A stretch of DNA of 64,000 nt, from the NCBI RefSeq assembly GCF_029227915.1, contig NC_079882.1, positions 18,548,501 to 18,612,500 on the forward strand, given 5' to 3'. Below are positions 11,257-23,330 of this stretch, one piece after another; the stretch's first letter is position 1, and every line of letters begins with the position of its first letter. This DNA is from Hydractinia symbiolongicarpus (lineage: Eukaryota > Cnidaria > Hydrozoa > Anthoathecata > Hydractiniidae). The position numbers were made by a program, and so were the translations under genes. The notes under the pieces are model-generated. The model ran no database searches. It saw nothing but the letters and a program-made list of their open reading frames with translations, and was not told the origin of the DNA.

Positions 11257-12508
11257 TCTCTCGAACTCCGCGTATATAGCGAAAGGTACTTTAAATTGTT
11301 GCTGCCGATCCCTATAGTATAGCCATTTTTCGGCCTCTGTTGGCATTGTGATCTTGACTGCAGAGTGATCGGTGCAGTACCTGTAATGATTGTCCCTCGA
11401 TTCAACTGTGGGAAACCATGTAGGCAGTTCAAGCAAAAGTGCATTGCGTTCCTATTCCTTGAGATCTCCTTGCCCAGGAGTCTCGAGAGACTTTTGACGG
11501 ATGCGTAATGTATCTTTTTATCAATGGTGATAAGCAGCAGGGTCACTACCTTGGTACGCCAGTTGTGCACCGATCGGCGTAGGATGTTGATACTCTTTCC
11601 CTCTATTTAGAGGACGTTTACCGCAATGTCAGGGTTATTCGCCTCAAATTTGTAGATTGATTTGATAGCGATTGGGTACTCTATACCATCCCAATTATAA
11701 AGACCTACGTAGGGTCTATTTGGATTTGGATTCTTCCCTATATCCTCATGATGCAGTGATGCTATAATGGCCCATTTGAAACATTCCTCATCCTCATTTA
11801 CCGGGTTAATGACGGCCTTTTTGGATGCTACCCATTTGGGTAGGGAGATGTACGATGAGCCTCTTGTCAGGCATAGCTTGTGGAAGTCTACGTCAAGGTG
11901 TTGAATTTGACTTATTGAAAAACCACTCCAGGGTAGTGCTGGATATTCCACATGTGTTTTAACCTGGGCAAACATCCCATTCAGCATGTCATCTACATCG
12001 TTACCCTGAAATCCCGAGGCCATATTGCTATGAAGGACCTTTTTCACCTCGATGTACTCCTCCTCCTCATTAGCTCCCTCTATATTTGTTGGTTTTTTCC
12101 ACATTATCCATTATAGAATCCCATAACCGTGCGTTTAAGGGTCGCATATGCACCCTTTACCCCCTCCTTTATAGGCTTTGGGACGGCATCAACCAGCCAG
12201 TTGTACCATTCCTGCATCTTGGATTTCACGATTTCACGATTGATCATCTCTTGTTTCTCAAAAATATCCATGGCCTTCGGCGTTGGTAGTATTGTTACTA
12301 CGGCCTTTCCTTGTCCAGCCCTTCTGGGTGGCCTCTGTGGTACATCATCTAATAAGGAAACCAATTCAGCTTTACGTAGTCTATAATACCCTGTTAATCC
12401 ACGACCTTTTGCAATATCACGTAATTGTTTGACAGCGTATGAATCCATTCTCTTTATTATATAGATTTTTTTTGTTTGTCGGATGATTTCATTCTGCTCG
12501 ACTAACAC
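11257..12508 (-). pseudogene. Polinton/Maverick-type polymerase ORF fragment, N-terminal part, frameshifted
   Basis: The minus strand holds three overlapping pieces. 12508-12104 has a SAP/Rho-N-like helix pair beginning MDSYAVKQLRDIAKGRGL. 12104-11607 contains LTRGSSYISLPKWVASKKAV, DEECFKWAIIASLHHEDIG and NNPDIAVNVL. The pieces at 11570-11257 contain HFCLNCLHGF and KVPFAIYAEFE in two frames. I recognise this order from the large DNA-polymerase-B-associated ORFs of cnidarian Polinton-like elements, in which a zinc-finger-like segment and then the 3'-5' exonuclease start (YADFE in intact relatives) follow. Only the region before and at the first exonuclease motif is present. Frameshifts lie near 12105, 11590 and 11430. 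The polymerase domain and all capsid or integrase genes are absent. Confidence 0.6.
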
Positions 12509-14674
12509 AGTTATTTCACTCGGGGAATTTCCCTATCGTAGAATATTATGGTAAATTATGTTAGAAAATATTGGACCTCTTATTCTACATTGATGACGCC
12601 ATCATATTTGAATACTAGGTCTTATGTAGATTAATATGGAATGGTATCGGATGGTGCTGGATTAATAGGGACCGTGCTGTGACTTGCCGTGACGTCATTG
12701 TTGTACGCGCATACGATTGTGCCAGAAGTAACATTTCTCTAACAGCCTTTACGATTGGAATTACACTGGATTAGTTGAAGAAAATCAGGAAGAGGATGAC
12801 AGTGACGCAGATGTTGACTTTACAATTAATGGAAAAAACGACATAATTGTTTTGTACTTATTCTCTCATAGTTGTTTTTGTATGAAAAACATACATAGAA
12901 ATAAATAAATAAAATTCTACTCCCCCCTTTCCTATGTAATCAGTCGTAATCATTTAGTTGACCCTTTCCAAAATACGTCATCATCTACTTAAGCCTCCCC
13001 CCCCCCCCCCCCCTTCACAAATAAAATGCATGCAAGATATAGAAAATGGCGAATACAAAAGCTTTAGATAGTTAATATTTTTTATACTCATGATAAAATA
13101 TGCTGTTAATTTTTTTTGATTTGCTTATGTCATCAAACAACTTGAACCCTCCCCCCCTCCCCCAAAGCGTAAGCAATTTCAATGCTCCCCCCCCCTTTTT
13201 CCCAATTGATTACGTAATGTGTGAACGCTCCCTTTTACAGGAATATCAAAAATTAGTGGGGGAAAAGTGACTTATTTGAAAAATTAGTCGGGAAAAAGTG
13301 ACTTATTTTTCAACCTTGACTTAATTTTTCCCCGACTAAATTTTAACCAGATGAAATTTTTCCCCGACTTCCGATAAAGTAAGTTTATCGCATAATTGAA
13401 TAAGTTTATCGCATGTGATCAAACAAGTTTACCGCATATAATATTGGAATCTCAACACTACGATTAATGTATTTTACGGAATGTATTTAAACAGTATGAC
13501 CTAAACCCTCGTAATAATCGCAAATTAATAAACGCGACCGTGTTTGAATCTTTCACGCTGCATTTCAGAAACAAAACTTTATCCCTTTAAAATTGTAGTA
13601 CCTGGATTAAAAAGTGATATAGGTGTCTATGGGAATATCTAAATCAGTGGCATCGAGGGTAATTTATGAAACTTAGCAAAATCAGTTTTAAAAAACACAA
13701 TGCCTTTTGCGAGACAAAGAAAATTTCGGTAAAGTTCCACGTTCAATAAAGATGGACGCCGCGTAGCTTACAATACAGGATTGTTTTCGTGTTTGGTTTG
13801 GTTGGATAATTTTAGTATATAAATTAAAATTAAACGCGAATATTGCTTTACAGCTAGCTAACTAGCTTGTATGTCTGAAAATCTTGCATGTAGATTTGGA
13901 GTGCCCTCCAGTCTTTTTTAAATAGGCTGTTGATTTTGCGAGATATTTTACTGCAATGCGAATTCCTGTGCTATTATACCAACTAAACCTAGCGGAATTT
14001 ATGCAAGAGCTCAGTTTTGTTGGTTTACTATCTATACTAAGCTATTGTCAACTCATTACAAATTAGCTAATAAAAGTAATATATTGCTATGTAGCTATAT
14101 TGCTTCTTTCTTCCACCCTTCTGGAACTGGAACATTGAAGTGGCATGGACAAGATTTAATTATTGTTCATTTCAGCTCTCATCACGTGGACTATTGTTTT
14201 CCAAAGAGTAGAAAGATTCATAGACAAATTTTATAGCTCTTTCATATGAAACCAACTTGTTTTTTCATGGGAAGTAGGCTATGAAAAATGACCCAAATAG
14301 CTACATGCGTTCCTTCTTGGTTGGTAGAAATTCCATTCATTGAGCCATGATTGGGATATTACTTACTTGAGTCTGTTTTGATGTATTCTTCATCTACCTA
14401 AATTGCTAATTCCGCCACTTTTAATCGTGTCCACGAAGGAGTAGGTGTATCCCGGGATTAATCGAAGAAAAATATTCAACTTTTTAAATAGTATGTGTGC
14501 CAAAATTATTACACGTGGAATCGTGATTTTTTTTCTTCCAAAATTTTATGACATTTATTTAGTGAAAATTGTTCATATTTGTTGATTTGTTAACATCAAG
14601 AGTTTGATATAGTGGCAACAAAAATTCTAACTTTCTTGCCACGCATCAAAATTTATCATTATCACGCGCGTGCA
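12509..14674. other. Gene-poor stretch with poly-C tracts and short inverted repeats
   Basis: No host gene is seen. Two poly-C runs lie at about 12994-13012 and 13150-13197. The motif TTGATTACGTAATGTGTGAACG at about 13204 recalls ends of C/G-run-bearing MITEs, but a matching partner was not found. A short hairpin made of AAAATTAGTCGGG and its complement CCCCGACTAAATTTT lies at about 13274-13350. An acidic coding-like string (ENQEEDDSDADVDF) appears on the plus strand at about 12780-12830 without a clear ORF. It may be a relic. Confidence 0.4.
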
Positions 14675-15003
14675 CCAAAATTAGTGGCTCCAGCTCTCGT
14701 ACTCTGTGCAGGAGACCAGGGTTCGATTCCTCTTGACGATGATTCAACAAACCATAGCACCGGGTTAACCCAAGCCATGTGAGGGAAATTGGGGAGATGG
14801 CACACTGTGTGGGCCCTTGGATGTTGCCAGGAGTTGTCTACAAGAGCACAGACCCGAATTGGATCTGCGTAGCTCAAAAATGAGCATTAAATAATCTAGG
14901 ACTCTCCATCTAAGCCATGGCCCTTCCTGGAAATAATAGACAGGGTATACATATCCTTCGATATTTATGAAGCTAGCCATGTAAAATATGCACATCACGA
15001 TAA
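14675..15003 (+). mobile_element. tRNA-derived SINE, copy 2
   Basis: Same family as the copies at 9060-9451 and 25729-26081. The B box GGTTCGATTCC is intact at about 14719-14729. The A-box region has decayed (AAATTAGTGGCTCC). The body follows the same order: a CGGGTTAACCCAAGCCATG segment, a GCACACTGTGTGGG segment, then a TAGGACTCTCCATCTA segment. The 3' end lacks a clear tetranucleotide tail. It abuts the 3' end of a LINE piece. Confidence 0.85.
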
Positions 15004-15039
15004 AAGTAGGGTGCGCCAAAATTTGAACGTGCCAAATTT

Positions 15040-15705
15040 TATACCAATAAAGTAGCTTTTCCAGTATACACCAAACATAAATTATTTGGTGCCTTTCTCT
15101 CCTCCTTTGTAGTGAAAATATAGATCTAAGGCTTTCAGTTGTTCCCAGTAGTTAAAAGTTCTCATACCAGTTATTTTCTTCATATAAATTTGTTGTATTG
15201 TCTCTAGATGCTGGGTTAGACCCACTCTAACAGGGGAACAGAGCCGAGAGCAATAGTTAAAGTGAGGTTAAACTAAAGCATTGTACAACGTCAGGAGTGT
15301 TTGTAGCAAGCAGAAAATATTTGAAGTATCCACCCACACACATCTCTCGTCTTTTTAACAATACCCTAATATGTGATGTAAAAGAACAGCCATTGGACAT
15401 TTTCACACCCAAGTCTTTCACCCCTGACTGTTCTTCTATTTTTTGCCATCATTTGACAGGTATACGGAGACATTTTTCAATTCAGCGTTTTTTCCATATA
15501 TACTTTACATGTACAAATTTGCTACTATTGAAATCCATTTTTTTGCCCATATATAAACTCTATTTAGATCCCTTTAAAGCATAAATATATCACACAGTGT
15601 TTTGACACCTTTTAACAGTCTTGTGTCGTCTAAATATTTGCTACTTCAGATTTGATGCCATTTACTGTTACAAATTGTTTATGGTCAGTTAGAAAGAACT
15701 TAAAG
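15040..15705 (-). pseudogene. LINE (CR1/L2-like) reverse transcriptase, C-terminal part, decayed
   Basis: The minus strand, read across several frameshifts and stops, gives in order FVTVNGIKSEVAN, IWAKKNGF (degenerate), VKDLGVKMSNGCSFTSHIR, a segment resembling the LLKRREMCVGGYF helix, and ITGMRTFNYWEQLKALDLY. These follow the order of the thumb/C-terminal part of CR1/L2-type non-LTR elements. The palm region with the catalytic aspartates is not found here. The upstream part of the same element appears to lie at 17497-17796 and 22166-23330. Confidence 0.6.
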
Positions 15706-15982
15706 GGAACCCAAGGTATAAAATGATGTTGGACTTTTATTATAGAGCTTAAGAAGTTAGCTAACAAGTCTTTTTAAATTTTTTAAAAGTTCTTTTCCTT
15801 CTCCAGATATTCACATTTAAAGAATTTCAGATTTAATTATGCTGCATGAATTATGATGTCATATTTCATTAATAGCAAATTTGGACATTTTCTTTCATCA
15901 GTAAATTTAGAACTGTTAAGGGGTGTGCATTCAAACTTTATTAATGTATAGATATTATAAAGGTTAATTGATTAACATAAAT

Positions 15983-16026
15983 TTTTTTTGCCAAAATGGC
16001 ACTCGCTTGCTCGTCCCAGGCCTCCT
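15983..16026 (+). repeat. 44-bp dispersed repeat, copy in plus orientation
   Basis: Inverted partner of 11213-11256, 42 of 44 positions identical. The sequences outside diverge, apart from a weakly similar T-rich and GACTTAAT-like continuation. The pair encloses 4.7 kb that includes the Polinton remnant, a SINE and a LINE piece. Confidence 0.7.
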
Positions 16027-16873
16027 ATTTTTTTGCTGACGACTTAATAACTCGGGATCCTCAACTTGTGTGAGGCCTTGCCTTGAGAGGTGTCAGATTG
16101 CACGCACACGCGCCCACCCACGCGTAAAACGTCTAAGGCGTGCGATTCAGCACACGCTCAAAATTGTATAAAATTTAAAGTGATTGCCTTATTACCTTGC
16201 ATTTTTATTTTTTAATCTTAGTTTTAACAGCACCACGAAAACATATTTTACATACAAGAAATTAATTTAGAACAGGGTGCAGTACCACTTAAATGTAACT
16301 TTACATGTACGCAAGTTTTATGACGTAATGTAATGTTCTCATGTCTACATAAAGAACCTTCGCATATCTTTAGTTTACATATGAACTTAATTGCTTTCTA
16401 TTGATATCGTTGTGTGCGAAACATAACCATAAGATTTGATGAATCTTTTTGTTCTAGCATGTAACCTGCATGCTATTGTTTGAAAGTGTTAACAATAACG
16501 AAAGGTATTAGAAGATATATATTTTTAAAAAAATGAATTAACATGCGTAAAGCGTTAAAGATTTTGTGTTTAATGTAAAATCATGTTTATGCGAAGAATG
16601 TAAAATCAAAGCGATCATATTAAAACGTTTTATAATAGCATTGTATCTTGTGCATTGCTACCTGTTTTTTTATTTCTATTTTGAGAACACTGTTTCGATA
16701 CTCATGTGCCTTAATTTTTGTGCATGCGGCTAAAAATAGTAGTTTCGAAATTAGTTTCGGTCGATCAAATTAAACTAACTTGATGAAGATTGAATAAATA
16801 AAGTATATAATTTGCCATTTTCGGGAATAACAAGTTTTATTAATTTTTGTTGTGTTGCGTTTTGTTGCATTGC

Positions 16874-17125
16874 AGTAGATCTTTTAAAAATGATGGAAAC
16901 AGCATCATAAAAAGCGAAAAGATCGCTGTAGATCATTTAAAAACAATGAAAACGAAATTGTAGAAAGCGAAAAGATTGCCTTAGATCGTTTAAAAATTAT
17001 AGAAATAGCATCTTAGAAATCAAAAAGGTTACCATAGATCGTTTAAAAATCATGAAAATGGGATTGTAGAAAGCAAAAAGATCACCATAGATTGTTTAAA
17101 AATTATGAAAACGGGATCTTAGAAA
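16874..17125 (+). repeat. 53-bp minisatellite, about 4.7 units
   Basis: Units follow the pattern AGATCGCYRTAGATCGTTTAAAAATCATGAAAA-CGGGATCGTAGAAAGCGAAA, with many substitutions between units. The same unit forms the arrays at 27089-27195 and 32128-32628, so this is a dispersed satellite-like family. Confidence 0.85.
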
Positions 17126-17496
17126 TGATTGAATTTGTATAAGTTGTATCTGCTCAGTTTTACATATGAACATGGTTCGCTTTGGTCAAAAATTAATGAA
17201 TTTTTTGGAACCGAATTCCCAAAGTTTAATTTAAAGATGGCAACAGGGTGCCGATGCCATGGTGACCATGTGCTCTAATATTATTCTTGTTTTGTTAGCT
17301 AGTGAATTTCTTTCAGCATCTAATATAAAGTTAATGTGGATTTTAATAACAATAACATATATTAAAGAACAAGAGAAAGCCTGGTGGAAGAAAAACATTA
17401 AATTCAGAGACTTTAAAACAAATAATAAAAAACCACACACCATCGCACACCCAGGGACTTTTGCTCGTGCGGTTTGTCACACGCTCAACTAAAACT

Positions 17497-17796
17497 CATG
17501 GCAAGGGCTGTTGTGTATGGGTGTTATATGGCTTGTTTACATCACTTCTGGTGTGATACTATTATTCAAACAATCCCTCCAGATTTTAAATAGTTGTGTA
17601 GTCAGTGATTCACTACATTTACTCGATAGCATGGCTGGGAAACCATCTGGTGCAGCTACAGCATTGTTTTTTATAGTTTTAATTTCTTCTAGAAAATTAT
17701 TTTTATCAAATACTGTTCCTCAAGATCATTTATATGGGAATAGTTTTTGTTATTGTATTCTGACGGGTCTGTTTCAATATAAGGGTTGCCGAAGAC
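17497..17796 (-). pseudogene. LINE (CR1/L2-like) reverse transcriptase, N-terminal part
   Basis: The minus strand reads NNFLEEIKTIKNNAVAAPDG, FPAMLSSKCSESLTTQLFKI and WRDCLNNSITPEVM followed by TSHITPIH. This is the start of a non-LTR reverse transcriptase (the APDG motif, then the helix with W-x2-CL, then the TPIHK region). It is interrupted at 17797 by a Copia LTR and at about 17497 by unidentified DNA, so the palm motif is missing. Confidence 0.7.
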
Positions 17797-17905
17797 TGTT
17801 AACTTCAATTTATTTACTGAGATAGATAAAACCCCCAGTCATACAACACAATTAAAAACTAATCTAAAATATAACAGTAGTAAACATAGTAAACAATCTT
17901 AAACA
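17797..17905 (-). repeat. Candidate 3' LTR of Copia 1
   Basis: 109 bp with the ends TGTTAA ... TTAAACA, beginning exactly where LINE similarity ends and stopping at a purine tract in element sense. It is shorter than the 214-bp LTR of Copia 2 but starts with the same TGTTAA. No second copy exists in the window to confirm it. Confidence 0.5.
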
Positions 17906-18087
17906 TTCTCCCATCTTTTAAGAGAGATAGCATTCTGCAATAACTGTCTTCTGAACAAAATGAAATGTTTAAAAATAAAAGAATGTAGTTTTGTTTTGTT
18001 TTCTTTTTTTGATTCGTTCAACAACAAGAATTATTGTCCCTGACATATCATCTTCCTAGGGGCTACAACAACTTGCTCATAATGTAA

Positions 18088-21000
18088 TCAATCAAACGTA
18101 ATCTTCCCATTCATTAAAACATTCATCAACCGCTGCAAGGATGCTCCTCGCTTGGTCATTCCATCTGACAATTGTAATGATGCAGGTACCCATCGAACAG
18201 AAACTTTTCCTTCATTGACCATTTGTTGAATAGCTGCTATATCGATTCTAAGACGTTTTTCTGACACCAGAGTAGTAGCATGAATATTTTCATACAAAGA
18301 TTTATTATCAATATAAGCTGTTATGGGAATACAATTCTCATTTGTTCTCTGTGAAAACAAAATCTGTGACATTAAACAGCCTATGTAGTATGCATTATCA
18401 ATACCATTAACTAAGGATAAGGCTTCAGCAGCAATGGTACTCTTAACAACCCTCTTGATCTTCTTTGAACACCAAGAAATTGGGAAACATTTCCCATCCT
18501 CCGCAACGACAATCACTATACTACCGCCAGCACTGGAGACGCCATCTGGTAAGTTTGCATATGACGCATCTGAAAAGACTACCAACTTCCACAATTCATA
18601 CTTTGGCATATTTGGAAAGATTAAGCACACATTGTTAGTGGCTTTCATTTTCTTTATAACCTTGTTAGCCACCAAAAGATGCTCTACTCTTGCGTTTTTA
18701 ATGGAAACACTTAATTCCAGCACATCGAAAGCCAAATCTGGGCGAGTTTGAGTAGCTAATCCAGTTCAATTGTCCTATTGCAGATCTAAGTTCATGTAAT
18801 TCGTCATCATTGAGTTCATCACGCTTTCTAGTGGATCGTTTGTTTGAAATCTGTATTTCCTGAATGCATTCAACATACTGCTTTTGATCCATAGTTATAT
18901 TTCCACCATCTTGAGAAATGTTTATCCCAATGTATTTAAAGTTGGTCTCTTCTATCTTACCAACCTTATAGGTCTTAATCAACTGTGACATAATAGATGC
19001 TTCAAAAATTTTATTTCCTGCAAGTACAAAATCATCTACATGCATTATAAAGATGCCACACAGATTGTTATCTGTATCTTTCCAGTAGAAAAGTGCTTTA
19101 TCTACTGTGGACTGCTCTGCCTTCAGCTTTAATAAGGTCTGACGTACACTGAAATACCAATTTCTTGGAGCATCGTTTAAGCCATAAACGACTTTTACAA
19201 GCTTCCATGTGAATCCATCTGGAACATTTGCTTCTTTGGGTGGTGTAACATAAACATCACGATCAATAGTGTGACCTTGCAGAAATGCAGACTTTACATC
19301 TAATGCCACACAATTCCAATTCTTGCAGGCTGCTATTCCAAAAAACATACGAAGAGTGTCTTTAGCTGCGGTTGGTGAGTCACGTTGCAGTTTGTGCTCT
19401 TCCTCAAATCCTCTAACAACAAGACGTGCCTTAACAACTTTAGAGGAATCCACTTCTTTTTCAGTGATAATCCATCTTGTTGATATCTTACTTTGTTTAT
19501 CATCCGGAACCTGTCGAACAACATCAAACAATTTCCAGTTGTCTAATTCCTTCTGTTTTGCTTTAACTGCCTCTACAGTATCATGTACGTGTTCTGGAAG
19601 AATAACTACATTGACACTTTCAACTTTTTTCCAATCTTCAACATCCTTAAAATCTAGGCACATTTCATCATTTGTACCTTCTTTCCTTATGTTGTACCAA
19701 CTACTGTACTTCCCTGTAGCTTTTCCACCTCTACTTATCACTTTTGCTGAAAACCATTCTGGTACATCTTTCATTTTCACTTCAACATGGTCGTTAACTT
19801 TGGGAAAATCGTGCTCTTTTCGAACAGACACCTGTTGTTCTCCTTCCAAATTCATTTCTGCTTCTGGTACATCTGAAACATTTTCCTCATGTTCACTTCT
19901 GTTACGTTGTTCCTGTTGCACAGGTGTAGCATTTGACTCTTCAACCTCTAAATCAATCACTACTTCTGATTGATGATCACCTACATCTTTGTTCTCTTTA
20001 AGATCTGTATTGTCAAGTTTGTTCTGATTAGAGCCAGAAAATTCTTGACCCACTTTAACTAATCGACAAGGTGGGACTCTGACATACACACTGCCTTGCC
20101 GAACAAAAACAACCTTGCCGTCTTGACCAATAACTTTAGCAGGACCCCTCCACTTTGGTGAATCATCACGTTTATAGTAGACTTTCTCTCCAGTGTAATA
20201 CTGTGTGTTAGTACTTCGAATCTGATGACGCAAAGCTCTTCTAACTCTTTCTGAAGCTTCAGCTTCAATAAATGCTTTACGTGCATTATGAAGGGCATTA
20301 ATATGCTTTGCAAACACATGTGATACGGTTACACCCTCTAAAGCTGGTGGATTTGCATTTAACACTGATGGCAAATTCGGATTCCGTCCGAAAACTAATT
20401 GATAGGAACTATAACCAGAATTCGTATGCAAGGAATTCTTGGCATTAAGTGCCCAGACCAAACCAACTTCCAACGATAATTTTGGGTTTTCATCAAGAAT
20501 CTTTCTCAAACAATCATCTACAATTGCATGGTTCCTTTCACACAATCCATTTTGCCATGGACTACAAGCTGCTGTGTTTAAAACTTCAATATTTAGGTTA
20601 TCACACATATCCCGGTACTCTTCATTAGCAAATTCTCCTCCATTGTCTGCTAATAAGCGTCCAGGAACACCAAATCCATTGCCAATCCACAACTGCATGG
20701 TTTTGTCAATAATAACAGAAGGTAATTTGCTTCGAATTACTGTAGCTAAAGTGAATCGAGTAGCTGCATCAATGAGGTAAAATAACCATATTTTACTTTT
20801 TACCCATTCTTTAAGATCCATTACAACACACTGATTGAAATCAGTAGCTAATGGCAGTGAGACCACTGGTCTAGGTGGTGTCTGCATGTTTCACAGTCCT
20901 GTTCAATTTGATCCAGGATTCTCTTACAGTCTTCATCATATAGTTTTGCATCAACCAACAAACTTGCTAACCGTTTTGCAGTGGGATGTCCAAATTGCTT

Positions 21001-22164
21001 GTGCAATTTTACAACTTTCTTTTCTTTTTCTTTAAACGACTCATTTATCAATATTGAGTTGGATAAACAGACTTCATCCTCTTTCAAGGGTACGCAATAA
21101 TGGCCTGATGTTGTATTCTGCAAATCAACTAATGTACCAAATATTTCAGCAGTGTCGTTTACCAGATCTAATTTCATGTCCGCTTTCTTCATAGCTGTTT
21201 TACTAAGAAGAAGAGGTATATCACATTCAACTATGTCTGTCACAATTTCACATTCCTTCCCAGCCATATTACATGGTATTTTAACTTTGCCATTGGATTT
21301 TAATCTTTCCCCACCACCGAATCGAAAAACAGTGTCACTGGGAGATCGTTGTATTTTACACTTTTGCTCTGTTGTTAGTGAATCCAAATAACACTTAAGC
21401 CAATCTTCTCCAGTAACAGTTGCTGAACAAGCACTATCTAGTACAGCACAGTTAAGAGCTTCTGACAATAAAACACTTTTGTCTTCAATTACTGCGCCCG
21501 TAAAAAGAACTGCTTTTTCCACCATATCATTTTCATCGCTTGCTTGGAACACTGGCTTGTCAAAGGTTTTATTCCCATGAGGACAAAACCGTGCAAAGTG
21601 CATAACTGACTGACAAATGTGACATCTAAGTGGTTCACTCTTTTCATCAAGTGGATTATTTCTTTTACGTAATGGTCGTTGATTGTTTCGTTCATAATTA
21701 TTTCTGTTACCATATCTGAAACGTTCATTTCGAGGTCTAACTGAATTTCCATGAGTTCCAGTAATAAATACAGGTTCAGTTTTAGTAATAGATGGTTCAA
21801 CTTTTATGCTTTCATTGCTATTAGTAGGTAATGATTGTTCTCTGAAAAACTTTTTTAATGCACTTTTCATTTGTTTAAACATAGTATTTACTTCTTCATA
21901 GTTTACACCAGTAAGTACAAGCTGTCTGTCCGAATGTTTTAAACAAGCTCCATCAAGTAATTTGAATGCTAAAACACTTTCTGGTAATGCCATATCAAAT
22001 TTCTTTGTTTTATTGTACAACTTTTCAAATTCTATTATATACGACTCCATAGTTTCATCACTTTTTCTTTTATAACGATCAAAGTTTGTGTAATGTTCAT
22101 ACATATCAGTTAATTCATCTTTCTTAAACAAGTTGTCATTCTTTGTCATTCTTGTCACTGTCAT
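18088..22164 (-). pseudogene. Copia 1 gag-pol, two frameshifts
   Basis: The first piece (22164-20848) holds a gag fragment, a zinc knuckle of form C-x2-C-x4-H-x4-C (CHICQSVMHFARFC), a protease with LDSACSATVTG, and the integrase HHCC finger (KLHKQFGHP ... CETC). The second piece (20887-18698) holds the integrase core, with MDLKEW, ADNGGEF and NGLCERNHAI supplying the D, D and E residues. It then has a small domain with AKVISRGGKATGKYSSWYNI, and the reverse transcriptase with VVYGLNDAPRNWY and HVDD in place of YVDD. The third piece (18735-18088) is RNase H (FSDASYANLPDG, AAEALSLVNG, RLRIDIAAIQQMV). Frameshifts lie near 20880 and 18750. All catalytic residues I looked for are otherwise present, so decay is modest. 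Confidence 0.85.
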
Positions 22165-22165
22165 T

Positions 22166-23330
22166 CTTTGCTATAATTCATATTTCCATCTATCAATATT
22201 TTTCTTAGCATATGAGAAAAAGTATTTTATAGTAATTCTTGATGGCTGAGGTTGCTCTACTGTCATCTAGCTGTTTTGTCTTTCTGTAGGAGTCTTGCAG
22301 CTTTTTTTTTAATATCTACTAGCTTATTCTTCAAACTCGTTATTTGTATTTTTTTTGTTATTTTACATCTTTCTTTCTTCAAAATTCTTCTCTCTCTTAG
22401 AACTTTTCTAATGCATTTTTTTATTAATTCTTCTAACAGGAACATGCAATTCTGATAGTTCTTGACATATCGATATAAGTTTATCAAATTTTTTGTGCAC
22501 ATCATTACCCTCAAACTCAGTATCCCAATCTATCTTGTCTTCATTCTGTTTTTTCCAATTGACTGAATCATAAAAATATTTTTTTATATAAAAGTTGTAT
22601 TTAAAAATCTTTTCATTTGGTAGAAAGGAACATAGACGGATGTAGTGTAATCTTACTTCTATGGTTGCCTGGTGTGATAAAGAGTTGAAAATTGGTATAC
22701 AACAACAACTATTCTTTGTTGTTTGTTAAAAATAATTCCAAAATATTTCCGTCTTTGTGTGTCGGATTCTGTACATATTGTTGTAATTGATATCTATTAC
22801 AGAAATTGAATAATCTTGCATACATCATTTTTTTCTTTTTTGAAGTGCATTTTGCTGTAGTCCAATAAAACCAGGAAATGTTTAGTAGGTTAAAATTGCC
22901 AAGGACAAAGATGTCCGGTGTTTCAGATTCACTACACTGATTTTCAAGTACCAACCTGAGCCTTGTCACATTTGAAACCGTGACTAGAACCATCAGGCTG
23001 TCGATAGACTACAGTGAGAATTATATTTTCTCTCTTAGAATAAACCACAAGGACTTCACTAACATTGTTTGAATATTGTATTAATACTTTTAATTATGAT
23101 GCGATAACGTCTCTGATATATACAGTAACACCACCACCTGATCTACCTCTTATTATTTTTTTTCTAATCCTATCACTTCTTAACACAGAGTATCCAGGAA
23201 TTTGAATCTCTGCATATTTATGATCTCTCAACAATGTCTCAGTAAGGGCTATGAATAGTTGATTCTTTTCATGGAGCACTTCTGGGATGAAAGGAACAGA
23301 GGACAGTACAGTCATTGGCTTCAAGCCTTA
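22166..23330 (-). pseudogene. LINE (CR1/L2-like) endonuclease and linker, decayed
   Basis: The minus strand from 23324 contains LFIALTETLLRDHK, IQIPGYSVLRSDRI and GGGVTVYIRD, the start of an exonuclease-endonuclease-phosphatase fold. 22993-22709 contains DIFVLGNFNLLNISW, where GNFN replaces the family's GDFN, then YVQNPTHKDGNILELFLTNN. 22514-22200 is the basic linker (ERRILKKERCKITKK, then the KYFFSYAKKNID region). Several frameshifts separate them. The linker is cut at about 22165 by Copia 1, and the RT resumes at 17796. The substituted Asp in GDFN and the frameshifts make it inactive. Confidence 0.7.

Larger units (their letters stand above)
15706..17496. other. About 1.8 kb of unidentified DNA splitting the LINE
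   Basis: LINE similarity stops at both borders, so this segment looks like an insertion or a rearrangement. It contains the plus-strand copy of the 44-bp dispersed repeat (15983-16026), a GC-richer stretch with ACGCACACGCGCCCACCCACG at about 16100, and a 53-bp minisatellite (16874-17125). No terminal repeats or target duplication could be found, and no gene is seen. Confidence 0.4.
17797..22165 (-). mobile_element. Copia retrotransposon 1, 5'-truncated, inserted in the LINE
   Basis: A Ty1/Copia-order element (gag, protease, integrase, reverse transcriptase, RNase H) is read on the minus strand. A candidate 3' LTR lies at 17797-17905, preceded in element sense by a purine-rich tract (complement of 17906-17924). 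The 5' LTR and the N-terminal part of gag are absent: right of 22165 the sequence is LINE again. It therefore sits inside a LINE whose linker continues at 22166 and whose RT resumes at 17796. No target duplication can be tested because the 5' end is lost. Confidence 0.8.

Noticed and set aside
17259-17492. 77-residue plus-strand ORF
   Set aside because: No recognised motif, lies in the unidentified insertion, and a comparable frame is open on the other strand over the same bases.
19323-19973. 216-residue plus-strand ORF
   Set aside because: It is the mirror of the Copia 1 pol frame.
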